Below are positions 22,935 through 29,874 of a DNA stretch of 40,287 bases, in pieces. The number at the start of each line of letters is the position of its first letter. Position 1 is the stretch's first letter. The stretch covers positions 1-40,287 of the forward strand of contig DASWXM010000006.1 in assembly GCA_036405515.1 (NCBI GenBank). Reading direction: 5' to 3'. The notes under the pieces were generated by a model. It saw only the letters and a program-made list of their open reading frames with translations. It did no database searches and was not told where the DNA came from. The translations under genes were made by a program, and so were the position numbers. This DNA comes from JASLCR01 sp036405515 (GTDB taxonomy: Bacteria; Patescibacteriota; Saccharimonadia; Saccharimonadales; Saccharimonadaceae).

Positions 22935-23477
22935 CTATCCTACAAGTTCAGCGAGCTTCTTGGTGGTCGTAATATTGCGCACCGTCATCTGCTGATATAG
23001 CGGCGTGCCAATTACCTTTATTAAGCTATACTTTGATTGGTTCGCACGGGAGATATTCGCCACTATTGCGCCATCAACGTAAATCATCGTCTCGACTTCA
23101 GGTCGATAGCCAACCTTCTCAAGCACGTCCGCCGTGTTTGCTTCATCAAAAAGGTATAAGACATCTGATTTCTGTCCGGATTTGTCAGGTTTCGGCGGGT
23201 CGTTTGTCCAGGTCTCAGGGATTGCGGCTGCGATGGTTTTGATTTTCTCACCAGACAGGATAAGCGTCGGAATAGAAAATCCGAAATGCTCCTCAAGTGC
23301 CGCTTGGACATCGGCAGCCTTCGGCTCATGATCGCTCGAAAATACCGCATTGCCCGAGTTGAGGTAAATTATGACATCCTGAAACCCAAGACCCTCGAGT
23401 ACGGCCTGAAACTCAGCCTTTGGCACACGGTGATTTCCACCAACATTAATTCCGCGGACTAGTGCAACATATTTCAC
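22935..23477 (-). CDS. DUF1697 family protein
   Basis: A 180-residue protein with the DUF1697 pattern: YVALVRGINVGGNHRVPKAEF at the start, LEGLGFQDVIIYLNSGNAVFSS next, and the closing YQQMTVRNITTTKKLAELV. The family is a ferredoxin-like fold of unknown function. Translation starts at GTG 23477, supported by AAAAGGAAAC seven bases upstream. It follows a small membrane-protein gene by 17 bases and may be read from the same transcript, but that gene has no function to suggest a link. Confidence 0.92.
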   Translation of the reverse strand: MKYVALVRGINVGGNHRVPKAEFQAVLEGLGFQDVIIYLNSGNAVFSSDHEPKAADVQAALEEHFGFSIPTLILSGEKIKTIAAAIPETWTNDPPKPDKSGQKSDVLYLFDEANTADVLEKVGYRPEVETMIYVDGAIVANISRANQSKYSLIKVIGTPLYQQMTVRNITTTKKLAELVG

Positions 23478-23494
23478 GTCAGTTTCCTTTTCTT

Positions 23495-23776
23495 CTAGGA
23501 TCCAGCAAGCGGTGTATTAAATATACCTACCGCGAGCTCCGCCCAAATCATAACGAATACGACTACAATAACTAAGCATGTGAGAACTTTATAGAGAGGT
23601 TTTGCAACCTTTTTTAAGGATAATTCAATACCCATGCCTGCTACAAGCAAAAGCGCGCCCATGACGACGAAGTCGTTTACACTCCAATCGACTTCGTCTG
23701 TAAATTGCATTGCTATAAGCGGAACTAACAGTACTAGTATCGTAATGGCCGTTATGCGAATAATGCTTACTTTCAT
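23495..23776 (-). CDS. small three-helix membrane protein
   Basis: A 93-residue protein with three hydrophobic segments: IIRITAITILVLLVPLIAMQF, DFVVMGALLLVAGMGIELS and VLTCLVIVVVFVMIWAELAVGIF. The pattern VNDFVVMGALLLVAG is typical of a small conserved membrane protein family that I cannot name. TATAAT ends six bases before the ATG, predicting a leaderless mRNA. DUF1697 lies 17 bases downstream and may be cotranscribed. Confidence 0.82.
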   Translation of the reverse strand: MKVSIIRITAITILVLLVPLIAMQFTDEVDWSVNDFVVMGALLLVAGMGIELSLKKVAKPLYKVLTCLVIVVVFVMIWAELAVGIFNTPLAGS

Positions 23777-23788
23777 ACGATAATTATA
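23777..23788 (-). promoter_or_regulatory. -10 element for leaderless small membrane protein
   Basis: TATAAT on the minus strand (23783-23788) ends six bases before the ATG at 23776. Confidence 0.55.
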
Positions 23789-23808
23789 CGCTTCTTTACT
23801 GCAGTGGA

Positions 23809-24270
23809 CTAATACTCGGCAATTACGATCTTGTGCTGGCCCATCATCGTCTTAAAAGCACCTGGCCTTTGCATCAGTTCTCCCATATTTTCGGGGACGA
23901 TCTGCCAACTTAGACCATACTGGTCCTTACACCAGCCGCACTGCTCCGACTCAGGAACTTTTGAGAGCTTATCCCAAAAATAATCAATCTCTTCCTGGTC
24001 TTTACAAGGTACGGAAAACGAAATTGATTCATTGAACTTAAATTCCGGCCCAGCATTGATCGCAACAAAGCGTGTACCGAATAATTCAAATTCAACCGTC
24101 AACACCTTACCTGCGAGGTTTTGCTGGAAGTCAGCTAGGCCCTCTTCGGCGCTGGTCGGATAATATTCCGTACTGATAATCTTGCCGTCTGGAAATACTG
24201 ATACATAGTAGTCTGCAGCTTCCTTCGCATTGCCATCAAACCAAAGGTTTGGAACTATTTTTTGACTCAT
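23809..24270 (-). CDS. VOC-family protein, 3-demethylubiquinone-9 methyltransferase-like domain
   Basis: A 153-residue PhnB-type VOC protein: KIVPNLWFDGNAKEAADYYVSVFPDGKI, then LTVEFELFGTRFVAINAGPEFKFNESISFSV, and the tail CGWCKDQYGLSWQIVPENMGELM. The domain name is historical; ubiquinone synthesis is not implied. It probably binds a small molecule. It is the third gene of a tight unit with DUF1801 and another VOC protein, starting six bases after the latter with GAGGAA overlapping that gene's end. Confidence 0.9.
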   Translation of the reverse strand: MSQKIVPNLWFDGNAKEAADYYVSVFPDGKIISTEYYPTSAEEGLADFQQNLAGKVLTVEFELFGTRFVAINAGPEFKFNESISFSVPCKDQEEIDYFWDKLSKVPESEQCGWCKDQYGLSWQIVPENMGELMQRPGAFKTMMGQHKIVIAEY

Positions 24271-24276
24271 GGCATT

Positions 24277-24657
24277 TTATTCCTCTACAATTGCTAAAAT
24301 GTTACTACTTGGATCTTTGAACCACGCGATATTCGGTCCCATGCCCGCGTCCTTACCGCGTAGCACACCACGTTCATCCTGCTTTGCCGGCATATTATCG
24401 TAGCGCTCGAAGACCACACCCTTTCCTACGAGTTCATCGACAGTTACGTCAATATCATCTACGACAAAATTTAGAACCGTAAAAGTAGCAGGCTGATGAT
24501 CTTCTTTCGGGTAGATAAACACCTGCTGGCCGTTCACGTTAAAACCGATGCCGCCCATTTCATCACTTAGTTCCAGGCCCAATGTCACGCCATAAAACTC
24601 TTTGCATGCATCGATATTGTCCGATGAATATCCACTAAATGCCCCTTTAATATTCAT
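24277..24657 (-). CDS. VOC-family (glyoxalase/bleomycin-resistance-like) protein
   Basis: A 126-residue single-domain VOC protein: FSGYSSDNIDACKEFYGVTLGLEL, FNVNGQQVFIYPKEDHQPATFTVLNFVVDDIDVTVDELVGKGV, and the closing GPNIAWFKDPSSNILAIVEE, which is the usual metal-site strand with Glu. Members act in detoxification or bind drugs. It follows DUF1801 by nine bases with AGGAGGT overlapping that gene's stop region, so the unit DUF1801-VOC-VOC is translated as one operon. Confidence 0.9.
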   Translation of the reverse strand: MNIKGAFSGYSSDNIDACKEFYGVTLGLELSDEMGGIGFNVNGQQVFIYPKEDHQPATFTVLNFVVDDIDVTVDELVGKGVVFERYDNMPAKQDERGVLRGKDAGMGPNIAWFKDPSSNILAIVEE

Positions 24658-24666
24658 AACTACCTC

Positions 24667-25011
24667 CTACTTTATTTGACCTTTGCGATACTCTATCACC
24701 CGTGCGATAAGTTCAGTTGGCAATGGCTGATCAAGAGGGAATTGGACAGACCCTTTTCCCTGCTTGTACTTCGCAAACTCATCAGCAAATGCCTCATGCC
24801 CGTTTGGTGTCGCATAGAACCCGATATGATGTTTGAACCCGCCAAAGTAGACAAGAGGTTTACCACTTAGTTTATAGCCGACCAGTCCGTAGCTAAACGA
24901 TTCCTGTGCCTCTGGCGCTTTACTATGTACAAGCCTTCGAAGTTCTTCCAAGCGCTTGCGCACTAGGCCGTCGAACTGATGAATGTAACTCTCTACGTTA
25001 TTCATCGCCAT
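24667..25011 (-). CDS. DUF1801 (YdhG-like) family protein
   Basis: A 114-residue protein of the DUF1801/YdhG fold: VESYIHQFDGLVRKRLEELRRLVHSKAPEAQESFSYGLVGYKLSGKPLVYFGGFKHHIGFYATP, then KGSVQFPLDQPLPTELIARVIEYRKGQ. Relatives include the Bacillus Fra frataxin-like iron chaperone, but most members are uncharacterised. It leads a three-gene operon with two VOC genes. TATACT ends six bases before the ATG; the in-frame second ATG is two codons on. Confidence 0.9.
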   Translation of the reverse strand: MAMNNVESYIHQFDGLVRKRLEELRRLVHSKAPEAQESFSYGLVGYKLSGKPLVYFGGFKHHIGFYATPNGHEAFADEFAKYKQGKGSVQFPLDQPLPTELIARVIEYRKGQIK

Positions 25012-25023
25012 ACTTTCAGTATA
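25012..25023 (-). promoter_or_regulatory. -10 element for leaderless DUF1801 operon
   Basis: TATACT on the minus strand (25018-25023) ends six bases before the ATG at 25011. It lies in the 18-base gap after the SRPBCC gene. Confidence 0.55.
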
Positions 25024-25029
25024 CGCCTT

Positions 25030-25533
25030 CTATGCGACCAATTCATCCAGACGATTAAGCTGGCTCGTAAATCCTTCGACCATACCCATCTTGAGAAGCT
25101 CTTCAATTTGTTCGGCGCTATCCGCAACGCTTCGGCTGACAATCTTGGTTTTGCCAGCTTCTTCAAAGAACTCATTTGTTACCGTCATAGTGGGTAGTTC
25201 ACGATTTAATGTACCGTTCTCATCCGAGAAATAATCTTTATACGCGAAGCTCTCACCCTCGTTGACGGCGTCAATTTCCATCATGCCCCACGAGACTTGA
25301 CCAAACCACTCACCTTGATTCTCATCAACACACTTCATACCATAATGCACACGGCCACCCGGGCGAAAATCAAATTCTTTCGTTGTCGTTTCCCAGCCTT
25401 CCGGTCCCCACCATTTTTCAAACCATTCTTTATCCGCGTAGGCTTTCCAGACTTTCTCTTTCGGACCATTCGCTACGTATTCGATAATAAGTGTTTTGTT
25501 TTCAAGATCTTTCGTTACGTTTACTTCTGCCAT
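25030..25533 (-). CDS. SRPBCC/AHSA1-domain protein
   Basis: A 167-residue protein with the START-like AHSA1 fold: KTLIIEYVANGPKEKVWKAYADKEWFEKWWGPEGWETTTKEFDFRPGGRVHYGM is the standard opening, followed by strands and the long C-terminal helix LLKMGMVEGFTSQLNRLDEL. The fold binds hydrophobic ligands. It lies eight bases after an ArsR regulator and has AGGAGGAAGT before its ATG; ArsR-SRPBCC pairs are common and the regulator is expected to control it. Ligand unknown. Confidence 0.92.
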   Translation of the reverse strand: MAEVNVTKDLENKTLIIEYVANGPKEKVWKAYADKEWFEKWWGPEGWETTTKEFDFRPGGRVHYGMKCVDENQGEWFGQVSWGMMEIDAVNEGESFAYKDYFSDENGTLNRELPTMTVTNEFFEEAGKTKIVSRSVADSAEQIEELLKMGMVEGFTSQLNRLDELVA

Positions 25534-25541
25534 ACTTCCTC

Positions 25542-25862
25542 CTATTCGTTTATTAATGCGTCCAACTTATCGTAGCGGCTTTGCCACATACTTCTGTACT
25601 GCTCCAAATATTCATCGGCGCTCGCAAGGGCACCCGGTGCCAGTGACACCATATGCTTTTTTCCCTCCTTTCGCTTATAAATCAACTGCGCTTTTTCAAG
25701 CACCTTCAGATGTTTCGATATCGCGGCAAAGCTTACATCGTAGCAGGCGACCAGTTCGCCGACCGAATGTTCATACTTCGCGACGCGCTGTAGCATGTCG
25801 CGCCGAATCGGATCCGCTAGGGAGTTAAAGATAGAATCTAATTGCATCGCATATTCAACCAT
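25542..25862 (-). CDS. ArsR-family regulator paired with SRPBCC protein
   Basis: A 106-residue winged-helix protein: LDSIFNSLADPIRRDMLQRVAKYEHSVGELVACYDVSFAAISKHLKVLEKAQLIYKRKEGKKHMVSLAPGAL. It belongs to the ArsR subgroup that sits next to AHSA1 genes, with a C-terminal YLEQYRSMWQSRYDKL tail and no metal-binding cysteine pair. The start codon lies in a perfect palindrome AACCATATGGTT, a likely autoregulatory site. An alternative start is the ATG five codons later. Confidence 0.9.
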   Translation of the reverse strand: MVEYAMQLDSIFNSLADPIRRDMLQRVAKYEHSVGELVACYDVSFAAISKHLKVLEKAQLIYKRKEGKKHMVSLAPGALASADEYLEQYRSMWQSRYDKLDALINE

Positions 25863-25868
25863 ATGGTT
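25857..25868. promoter_or_regulatory. palindrome AACCATATGGTT over the ArsR start codon
   Basis: A perfect 12-base palindrome centred at 25862/25863. TATCAT lies just upstream on the minus strand, eight bases before the ATG. A repressor bound here would block initiation. Confidence 0.45.
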
Positions 25869-25968
25869 AAATGATAATCCAACACAAACCCTATGTCAAC
25901 AACACTCTGCCAGTTTGTCTGATAGAGCGTTGTAAATATTGCAAATAATAGGGAAGTGGGGCGAAAGG

Positions 25969-27741
25969 CTACCAGCCACCGCCACCGCCTCCTCCGCCAC
26001 CACCGCCAGAGGAACCGCCGCCGCTTGAACCGCCCGACGAAGATGAGGCTGCCCCGCTGGAACTTATCGATGTCGTCAGACCGTTCATTGCGCTTGAAAA
26101 TGCAGCCGCGTTAAATACCGCAAGATTTGCACCAGTATACCAATCAGGCTGTGTACCGATTGACTCGTACAAATTACCGATTTGCTTATTCCACTCACGC
26201 TCTTGTCCAAATAGAATCGCATACGGTAAAACTCTTTCGTACAGTTTTACGAGCTGTTTTTTATCATTGCCGTCGACTTGTGTCTTCTCCGCCCCTTCCG
26301 GACTTTGCAGCATCTTTAGGCGCTCCTTTTCCGCGACGGATATATATAGTTTCAGCCCTTGAAGATAGCGATACAGCGCAAGCCCTTTGTCCGTAAGTGG
26401 CCAGAGCGCGTAGCCCATAGCAAGCGAGACGATCGCCACCAACAACAAACCCGGGCTCAGCAGTACGATCGATGCTGTCAGAAATATGAATCCGAACTGC
26501 TTGAACCATTGCGACTTCTGCTCATCGCGTGTTCTTAGCCCGTATGAACCACGCATTAGTTGCTGTAATTTTTTTGGATTGTCCATTATACGCGTGGACA
26601 GTTTATAATCTTTTTTTAGCGTAGCAGTGCTGATTTTTGAGCCGACGATGGCGCCATTGAATATATCGTTAAGTATCTCTTGCTCTTCGGCCCGCAAATC
26701 ATCAATGGGCTTGATAATTTCAATCTCATACTCCGCGTTTGAGAAAAGTCCCTTTGGCTTCGTCTCAAATATTTTCACATAATGTCGGACCGCAAAGTCG
26801 ATCAACTGTGCCGTAAATATTGACAACGAATTTACCAATGTTGCTGATACCTGGACGCTAGCGTCTCTTGGAGGAATATACTCGGGAACAATCGTGCCGA
26901 CTTCCCCTTTGCGTCCCGACCAGCGTGAATATCGCACAGAAAGAAATACGATGATCCCAAAGGCCAACACTCCAAGCGTCACCTGCAGCACGATCCAGGC
27001 TATGAACAATACTTCAAGAAGCGACATTTTGTATTCCGAGAAAGTACCTGAATCAAAACCAACAGCCAGCGTCATATTTTCCCCTGATTGCAGATTAGCC
27101 GCAGATGCCGTATAGGTAAGTCCGTTTTTCGTCAGCTCACAAGCTGTGTTCGATCCATACCTACCCTGATAGCAGGCAGACTTTCCGGTTAATGAAGGTT
27201 CCAGACTTTTATCGATAGTAAGCTTCACGAAAAGTGACTGTATTGGCACCCGCCATTCAGTACCATTCGTATCCCAGTAAAATTCATCCGCATTTGTATT
27301 CGTAAAATTCTGCGTTACATCACGTTGCGTATAAGTAATCACAAAAGTCTGCTGGCCATGAACATACTTGTTCTTATCACCAATACGGAGCACTGTATAT
27401 TCCCCGCTATCGTACGTAGTATAAGGCCAATCCCGACCATCCTGCCCTACCGCAGGTAAAATATTCGATCGGCCCGCGACGGATTTAATATCGATGCTTG
27501 CCGGATGTCCGTTATATTCTTTTGGGATATATCGCTCGATACCATGGTTCTGATCACTCTGCGGAAAATCAGCGACGATCGTTTCTTTTGTCGTAAGCGT
27601 TGATCGCTTCTCATTGTCTCTGCCGAGATTAAACTCGATATCATAACGGGAGATTGTAAAGTCATTAACTGCCGCGTTTGCCGGTGGCGCAGACAGCAGC
27701 AGCGAGATACCGACAAGAATAAAGGCAACGACTTTTTTCAT
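25969..27741 (-). CDS. DUF2207 membrane protein with glycine-rich C-terminus
   Basis: A 590-residue envelope protein. Signal peptide MKKVVAFILVGISLLLSAPPANA; extracytoplasmic DUF2207 beta domain (RYDIEFNLG...YIPKEYNG...VLRIGDKNKYVHGQQTFVITYTQRDV, up to about residue 230); a transmembrane helix (LLEVLFIAWIVLQVTLGVLAFGIIVFLSV); a cytoplasmic domain; two more helices near 410-450; and a last part that ends in Ser/Gly repeats, 11 Gly and Trp. The family is widespread and its function unknown. The ATG at 27741 is used because the upstream in-frame ATG (27750) overlaps the -10 TACAAT and cannot be transcribed. Confidence 0.9.
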   Translation of the reverse strand: MKKVVAFILVGISLLLSAPPANAAVNDFTISRYDIEFNLGRDNEKRSTLTTKETIVADFPQSDQNHGIERYIPKEYNGHPASIDIKSVAGRSNILPAVGQDGRDWPYTTYDSGEYTVLRIGDKNKYVHGQQTFVITYTQRDVTQNFTNTNADEFYWDTNGTEWRVPIQSLFVKLTIDKSLEPSLTGKSACYQGRYGSNTACELTKNGLTYTASAANLQSGENMTLAVGFDSGTFSEYKMSLLEVLFIAWIVLQVTLGVLAFGIIVFLSVRYSRWSGRKGEVGTIVPEYIPPRDASVQVSATLVNSLSIFTAQLIDFAVRHYVKIFETKPKGLFSNAEYEIEIIKPIDDLRAEEQEILNDIFNGAIVGSKISTATLKKDYKLSTRIMDNPKKLQQLMRGSYGLRTRDEQKSQWFKQFGFIFLTASIVLLSPGLLLVAIVSLAMGYALWPLTDKGLALYRYLQGLKLYISVAEKERLKMLQSPEGAEKTQVDGNDKKQLVKLYERVLPYAILFGQEREWNKQIGNLYESIGTQPDWYTGANLAVFNAAAFSSAMNGLTTSISSSGAASSSSGGSSGGGSSGGGGGGGGGGGW

Positions 27742-27757
27742 TACTCTCATTGTAGCA
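27742..27757 (-). promoter_or_regulatory. extended -10 for leaderless DUF2207 gene
   Basis: TGC-TACAAT on the minus strand (27749-27757) ends seven bases before the ATG at 27741. Confidence 0.55.
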
Positions 27758-27759
27758 TC

Positions 27760-27789
27760 GAACCGCTATCGTCGTAACAATAGCGGTTC
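27760..27789. repeat. 10-bp inverted repeat in front of the DUF2207 promoter
   Basis: GAACCGCTAT (27760-27769) and its complement (27780-27789) with a 10-base loop. On the minus strand it follows the FMN reductase gene and precedes the DUF2207 -10 by five bases. It has no U-tract after it on that strand, so it may be a factor-dependent terminator, a 3' stabiliser or an operator. Confidence 0.45.
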
Positions 27790-27818
27790 AAAAAATGCAC
27801 CTAGAAACCGAGAGAGAT

Positions 27819-28346
27819 CTACAGAATTGCCTCGATAACTGCATCAATCTTTTTGTTCACCTCATCACTTAGTGGAGTACCGTCAAGATCGATGTCCTTC
27901 GTAAAGAGAAGATTCGCATCAGTCTCGACTGGCTTCGCTTGGATAAAACCAGTAAAAAGCGTACGGAGTTCTTTGATTGCTTTCGAGCCACCACTCCAAC
28001 CGTAGCCAATAAACGCTACTGGCTTGTCGGCCCACTCGTGATTAATCCAATCGATTGCGTTCTTCAGTACCGCTGTATAGCTGAAGTTATTCTCAGCAGT
28101 GAGAAATAGCACTACGTCAGCATCACTCACCCGTTCTGTCCATTCTTTAACATTTTCATTTTCAGGCGAGAAATCCTCAGTCGCCGGAGATGCTGGGTGG
28201 TCATAAAACGGCAATGGCGTCGCTTTAAAATCCGCCACATTGAGCTCAACATCCTTGCCTTCGAAGCGTGCTTTCACCTGCTCCAAGATCTTATCTGCAA
28301 TACGGCCTTCACGGACACTACTTAATACTACTAGGACTTTTGTCAT
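27819..28346 (-). CDS. NADPH-dependent FMN reductase family protein
   Basis: A 175-residue flavodoxin-fold reductase: KVLVVLSSVREGRIADKILEQV is the phosphate-binding first loop, followed by PLPFYDHPASPA, DADVVLFLTAENNFSYTAVLKNAIDWI (flavin contact loop) and FIGYGWSGGSKAIKELR. Relatives reduce quinones, azo dyes or chromate using NAD(P)H. TGGAGGAAAA gives a clear start. Its promoter carries a 21-base inverted repeat with TTACTATA/TATAGTAA arms, so it is probably induced by an electrophile or oxidant sensor. It is downstream of, but separate from, the next flavoprotein gene. Confidence 0.92.
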   Translation of the reverse strand: MTKVLVVLSSVREGRIADKILEQVKARFEGKDVELNVADFKATPLPFYDHPASPATEDFSPENENVKEWTERVSDADVVLFLTAENNFSYTAVLKNAIDWINHEWADKPVAFIGYGWSGGSKAIKELRTLFTGFIQAKPVETDANLLFTKDIDLDGTPLSDEVNKKIDAVIEAIL

Positions 28347-28374
28347 TTTTCCTCCATGAGAAATTAGCTACTTA

Positions 28375-28395
28375 TTACTATACAATATATAGTAA
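28375..28395 (-). promoter_or_regulatory. 21-base operator TTACTATA-N5-TATAGTAA of the FMN reductase gene
   Basis: Perfect 8-base arms (28375-28382 and 28388-28395) with a five-base spacer. The likely -10 on the minus strand, TATAGT, is within the right arm. The TACT...AGTA form resembles sites bound by DUF24/HxlR-type redox repressors such as YodB, as I remember them. Confidence 0.55.
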
Positions 28396-28426
28396 AATTG
28401 CTATAGATTCAAGCCCTAATTAGTAT

Positions 28427-29134
28427 TTATCGATATTCGGGGTTATGATAGCCGAAATGCTCACCCTTTTTCCATGCGTTTGGCAGATTACCCTCAGCTG
28501 GCAGTCCACCAGCTTCTTTTAATCGCTTGGCTGTGTGCATGAGATTATACGTCATAAACGTAATATTACGATTCGTAAAATCATTTTCTGGACCACCAGA
28601 ACTTTCATCAAGATAGCTCGGCCCAGGACCAACTTCACCGATCCACCCAGCGTCGGCTTGCGGTGGAATCGTAAAGCCGATATGCTGCAAGCTGTAGAGC
28701 ACATTCATAGCACAGTGCTTTAAGCCATCCTCATTGCCGGTGATGATACATCCGCCAGCCTTGCCATAATAAATCCACTGACCTTTTTCGTTAAGATCAG
28801 CAGAGTTCGCATAGAGGCGCTCGATAATTTTTTTCATTTGCGAGCTGTTATCGCCCAGCCATATCGGCCCGCACAGTACAACGATATCGGCCGCTTTTAC
28901 TCGTTCGTAAATGCGCGGCCATTCATCAGTCGCCCAACCATGTTCAGTCATATCGGGATACACCCCTGTCGCGATATCTTGATCAATCGTGCGAATCAGC
29001 TCCGTCTCGATACCGTGCGACTCCATTAGCTCCATACTTGCTCGAAGTAACCCCTCCGTGTTACTTACCTCTGGTGACTTTTTCAGCGTACCGTTAAAAA
29101 ATATCGCCGACAAGCCTTCGAATTCTTTATGCAT
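28427..29134 (-). CDS. flavodoxin-fold NAD(P)H oxidoreductase
   Basis: A 235-residue protein with an FMN-reductase/flavodoxin fold: LSAIFFNGTLKKSPEVSNTEGLLRASMELM at the phosphate site, then AADIVVLCGPIWLGDNSSQMKKIIERLYAN and AGGCIITGNEDGLKHCAMNVLYSLQHIGF. It is longer than the neighbouring reductase; the last 60 residues (SSGGPENDFTNRNITFMTYNLMHTAKRLKEAGG) are typical of a subgroup of flavodoxin family proteins. Substrate unknown. GGAGGGGAGT precedes the ATG and TATAAT lies a little further upstream. It is read in the same direction as the FMN reductase, 80 bases before it. Confidence 0.9.
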   Translation of the reverse strand: MHKEFEGLSAIFFNGTLKKSPEVSNTEGLLRASMELMESHGIETELIRTIDQDIATGVYPDMTEHGWATDEWPRIYERVKAADIVVLCGPIWLGDNSSQMKKIIERLYANSADLNEKGQWIYYGKAGGCIITGNEDGLKHCAMNVLYSLQHIGFTIPPQADAGWIGEVGPGPSYLDESSGGPENDFTNRNITFMTYNLMHTAKRLKEAGGLPAEGNLPNAWKKGEHFGYHNPEYR

Positions 29135-29185
29135 ACTCCCCTCCTCTTTGTATTAATTATACTCCTGAGGACTGAGGTAGAGAAA

Positions 29186-29521
29186 CTAACCGATATGCTC
29201 TTTCAAGCTCGATTCAAGTGCAACTTTTGGCATGAGGCCTATGAGGCGATCGACGATTTTGCCATCTTTAAAAATCAACATATTTGGGATGCTCTGGACT
29301 TCATGATCCATGGCAAGCTCTGAATTCTCCTGACTCTTCTCGATATTCACTTTGACGATATCAACATCTTTGTCCATCTCATCAGCTATCGCATGAAGCG
29401 CAGGCGCCATCGCCACACATGGCGGACACCACTCTGCCCAAAAATCAACGAGCACTACCTTATCACTCTTTAGCACTTTTTCTTCAAATTCATTTCGTGT
29501 TTCAGTATTATGTAAAGCCAT
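29186..29521 (-). CDS. thioredoxin with WCPPC active site
   Basis: A 111-residue thioredoxin: VVLVDFWAEWCPPCVAMAPAL, then VDIVKVNIEKSQE, the cis-Pro loop SIPNMLIFKDGKIVDRLIG. The fold is complete and cytoplasmic. The active site is Trp31-Cys32-Pro-Pro-Cys35 in place of the usual WCGPC, which in other thioredoxin-fold proteins changes the redox potential. No thioredoxin reductase is in the window; the flavoproteins nearby are not of that type. TATAAT ends six bases before the ATG, so the mRNA should be leaderless. Confidence 0.92.
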   Translation of the reverse strand: MALHNTETRNEFEEKVLKSDKVVLVDFWAEWCPPCVAMAPALHAIADEMDKDVDIVKVNIEKSQENSELAMDHEVQSIPNMLIFKDGKIVDRLIGLMPKVALESSLKEHIG

Positions 29522-29533
29522 GCTTCTATTATA
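29522..29533 (-). promoter_or_regulatory. -10 element for leaderless thioredoxin gene
   Basis: TATAAT on the minus strand (29528-29533) ends six bases before the ATG at 29521. Confidence 0.55.
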
Positions 29534-29541
29534 ACTTAAAG

Positions 29542-29862
29542 CTATTTATCTAATTCTATAGTGTTTAAGATTCGCTCCTCTTTACCAAGAACCATCTCTC
29601 CGTATTTTTCACGTGTCTGATTTTTGACAGCGATCCATGCTTCATCCGCCAAAAAGTTGTTGAGTTTTGCAAGTAATATTGCCTCGTCTTCGGCTTCAAT
29701 AATATATGCAAATTCGAGTTTACCATCAGCCTCGCTCTCCCACATCGATATAATCTTCAAGCCATGTGACTGCATAATTGGCATCGCATGAGTTTTAAAT
29801 CGTTCATAAAATTCTTCGCGAAGCTTAGGATTGAGCTGATAAATACGTAATTGTTGAGTCAT
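29542..29862 (-). CDS. NIPSNAP-family protein
   Basis: A 106-residue dimeric alpha-beta barrel protein of the NIPSNAP type: QLRIYQLNPKLREEFYERFKTHAMPIMQSHGLKIISMWES, then FAYIIEAEDEAILLAKLNNFLADEAWIAVKNQT. The function of bacterial members is unknown; the fold suggests small-molecule binding. The frame is open to 29940, but the ATG at 29862 is right behind TATAAT (29869-29874), which itself overlaps the stop of the preceding gene. The thioredoxin gene follows 20 bases later with its own promoter. Confidence 0.88.
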   Translation of the reverse strand: MTQQLRIYQLNPKLREEFYERFKTHAMPIMQSHGLKIISMWESEADGKLEFAYIIEAEDEAILLAKLNNFLADEAWIAVKNQTREKYGEMVLGKEERILNTIELDK

Positions 29863-29874
29863 GCCTTCATTATA
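29863..29874 (-). promoter_or_regulatory. -10 element overlapping the upstream stop codon
   Basis: TATAAT on the minus strand (29869-29874) includes the TAA stop (29870-29872) of the cupin-like gene and ends six bases before the ATG at 29862. Confidence 0.55.

Noticed and set aside
16859..25023. Small inverted repeats ATACT-N3/4-AGTAT at starts 16858, 17841 and 25011
   Set aside because: They arise when a TATACT -10 is followed by AGT before ATG. Since this is the general leaderless layout, I do not count them as separate operators, unlike the longer sites at 3980, 7575 and 28375.
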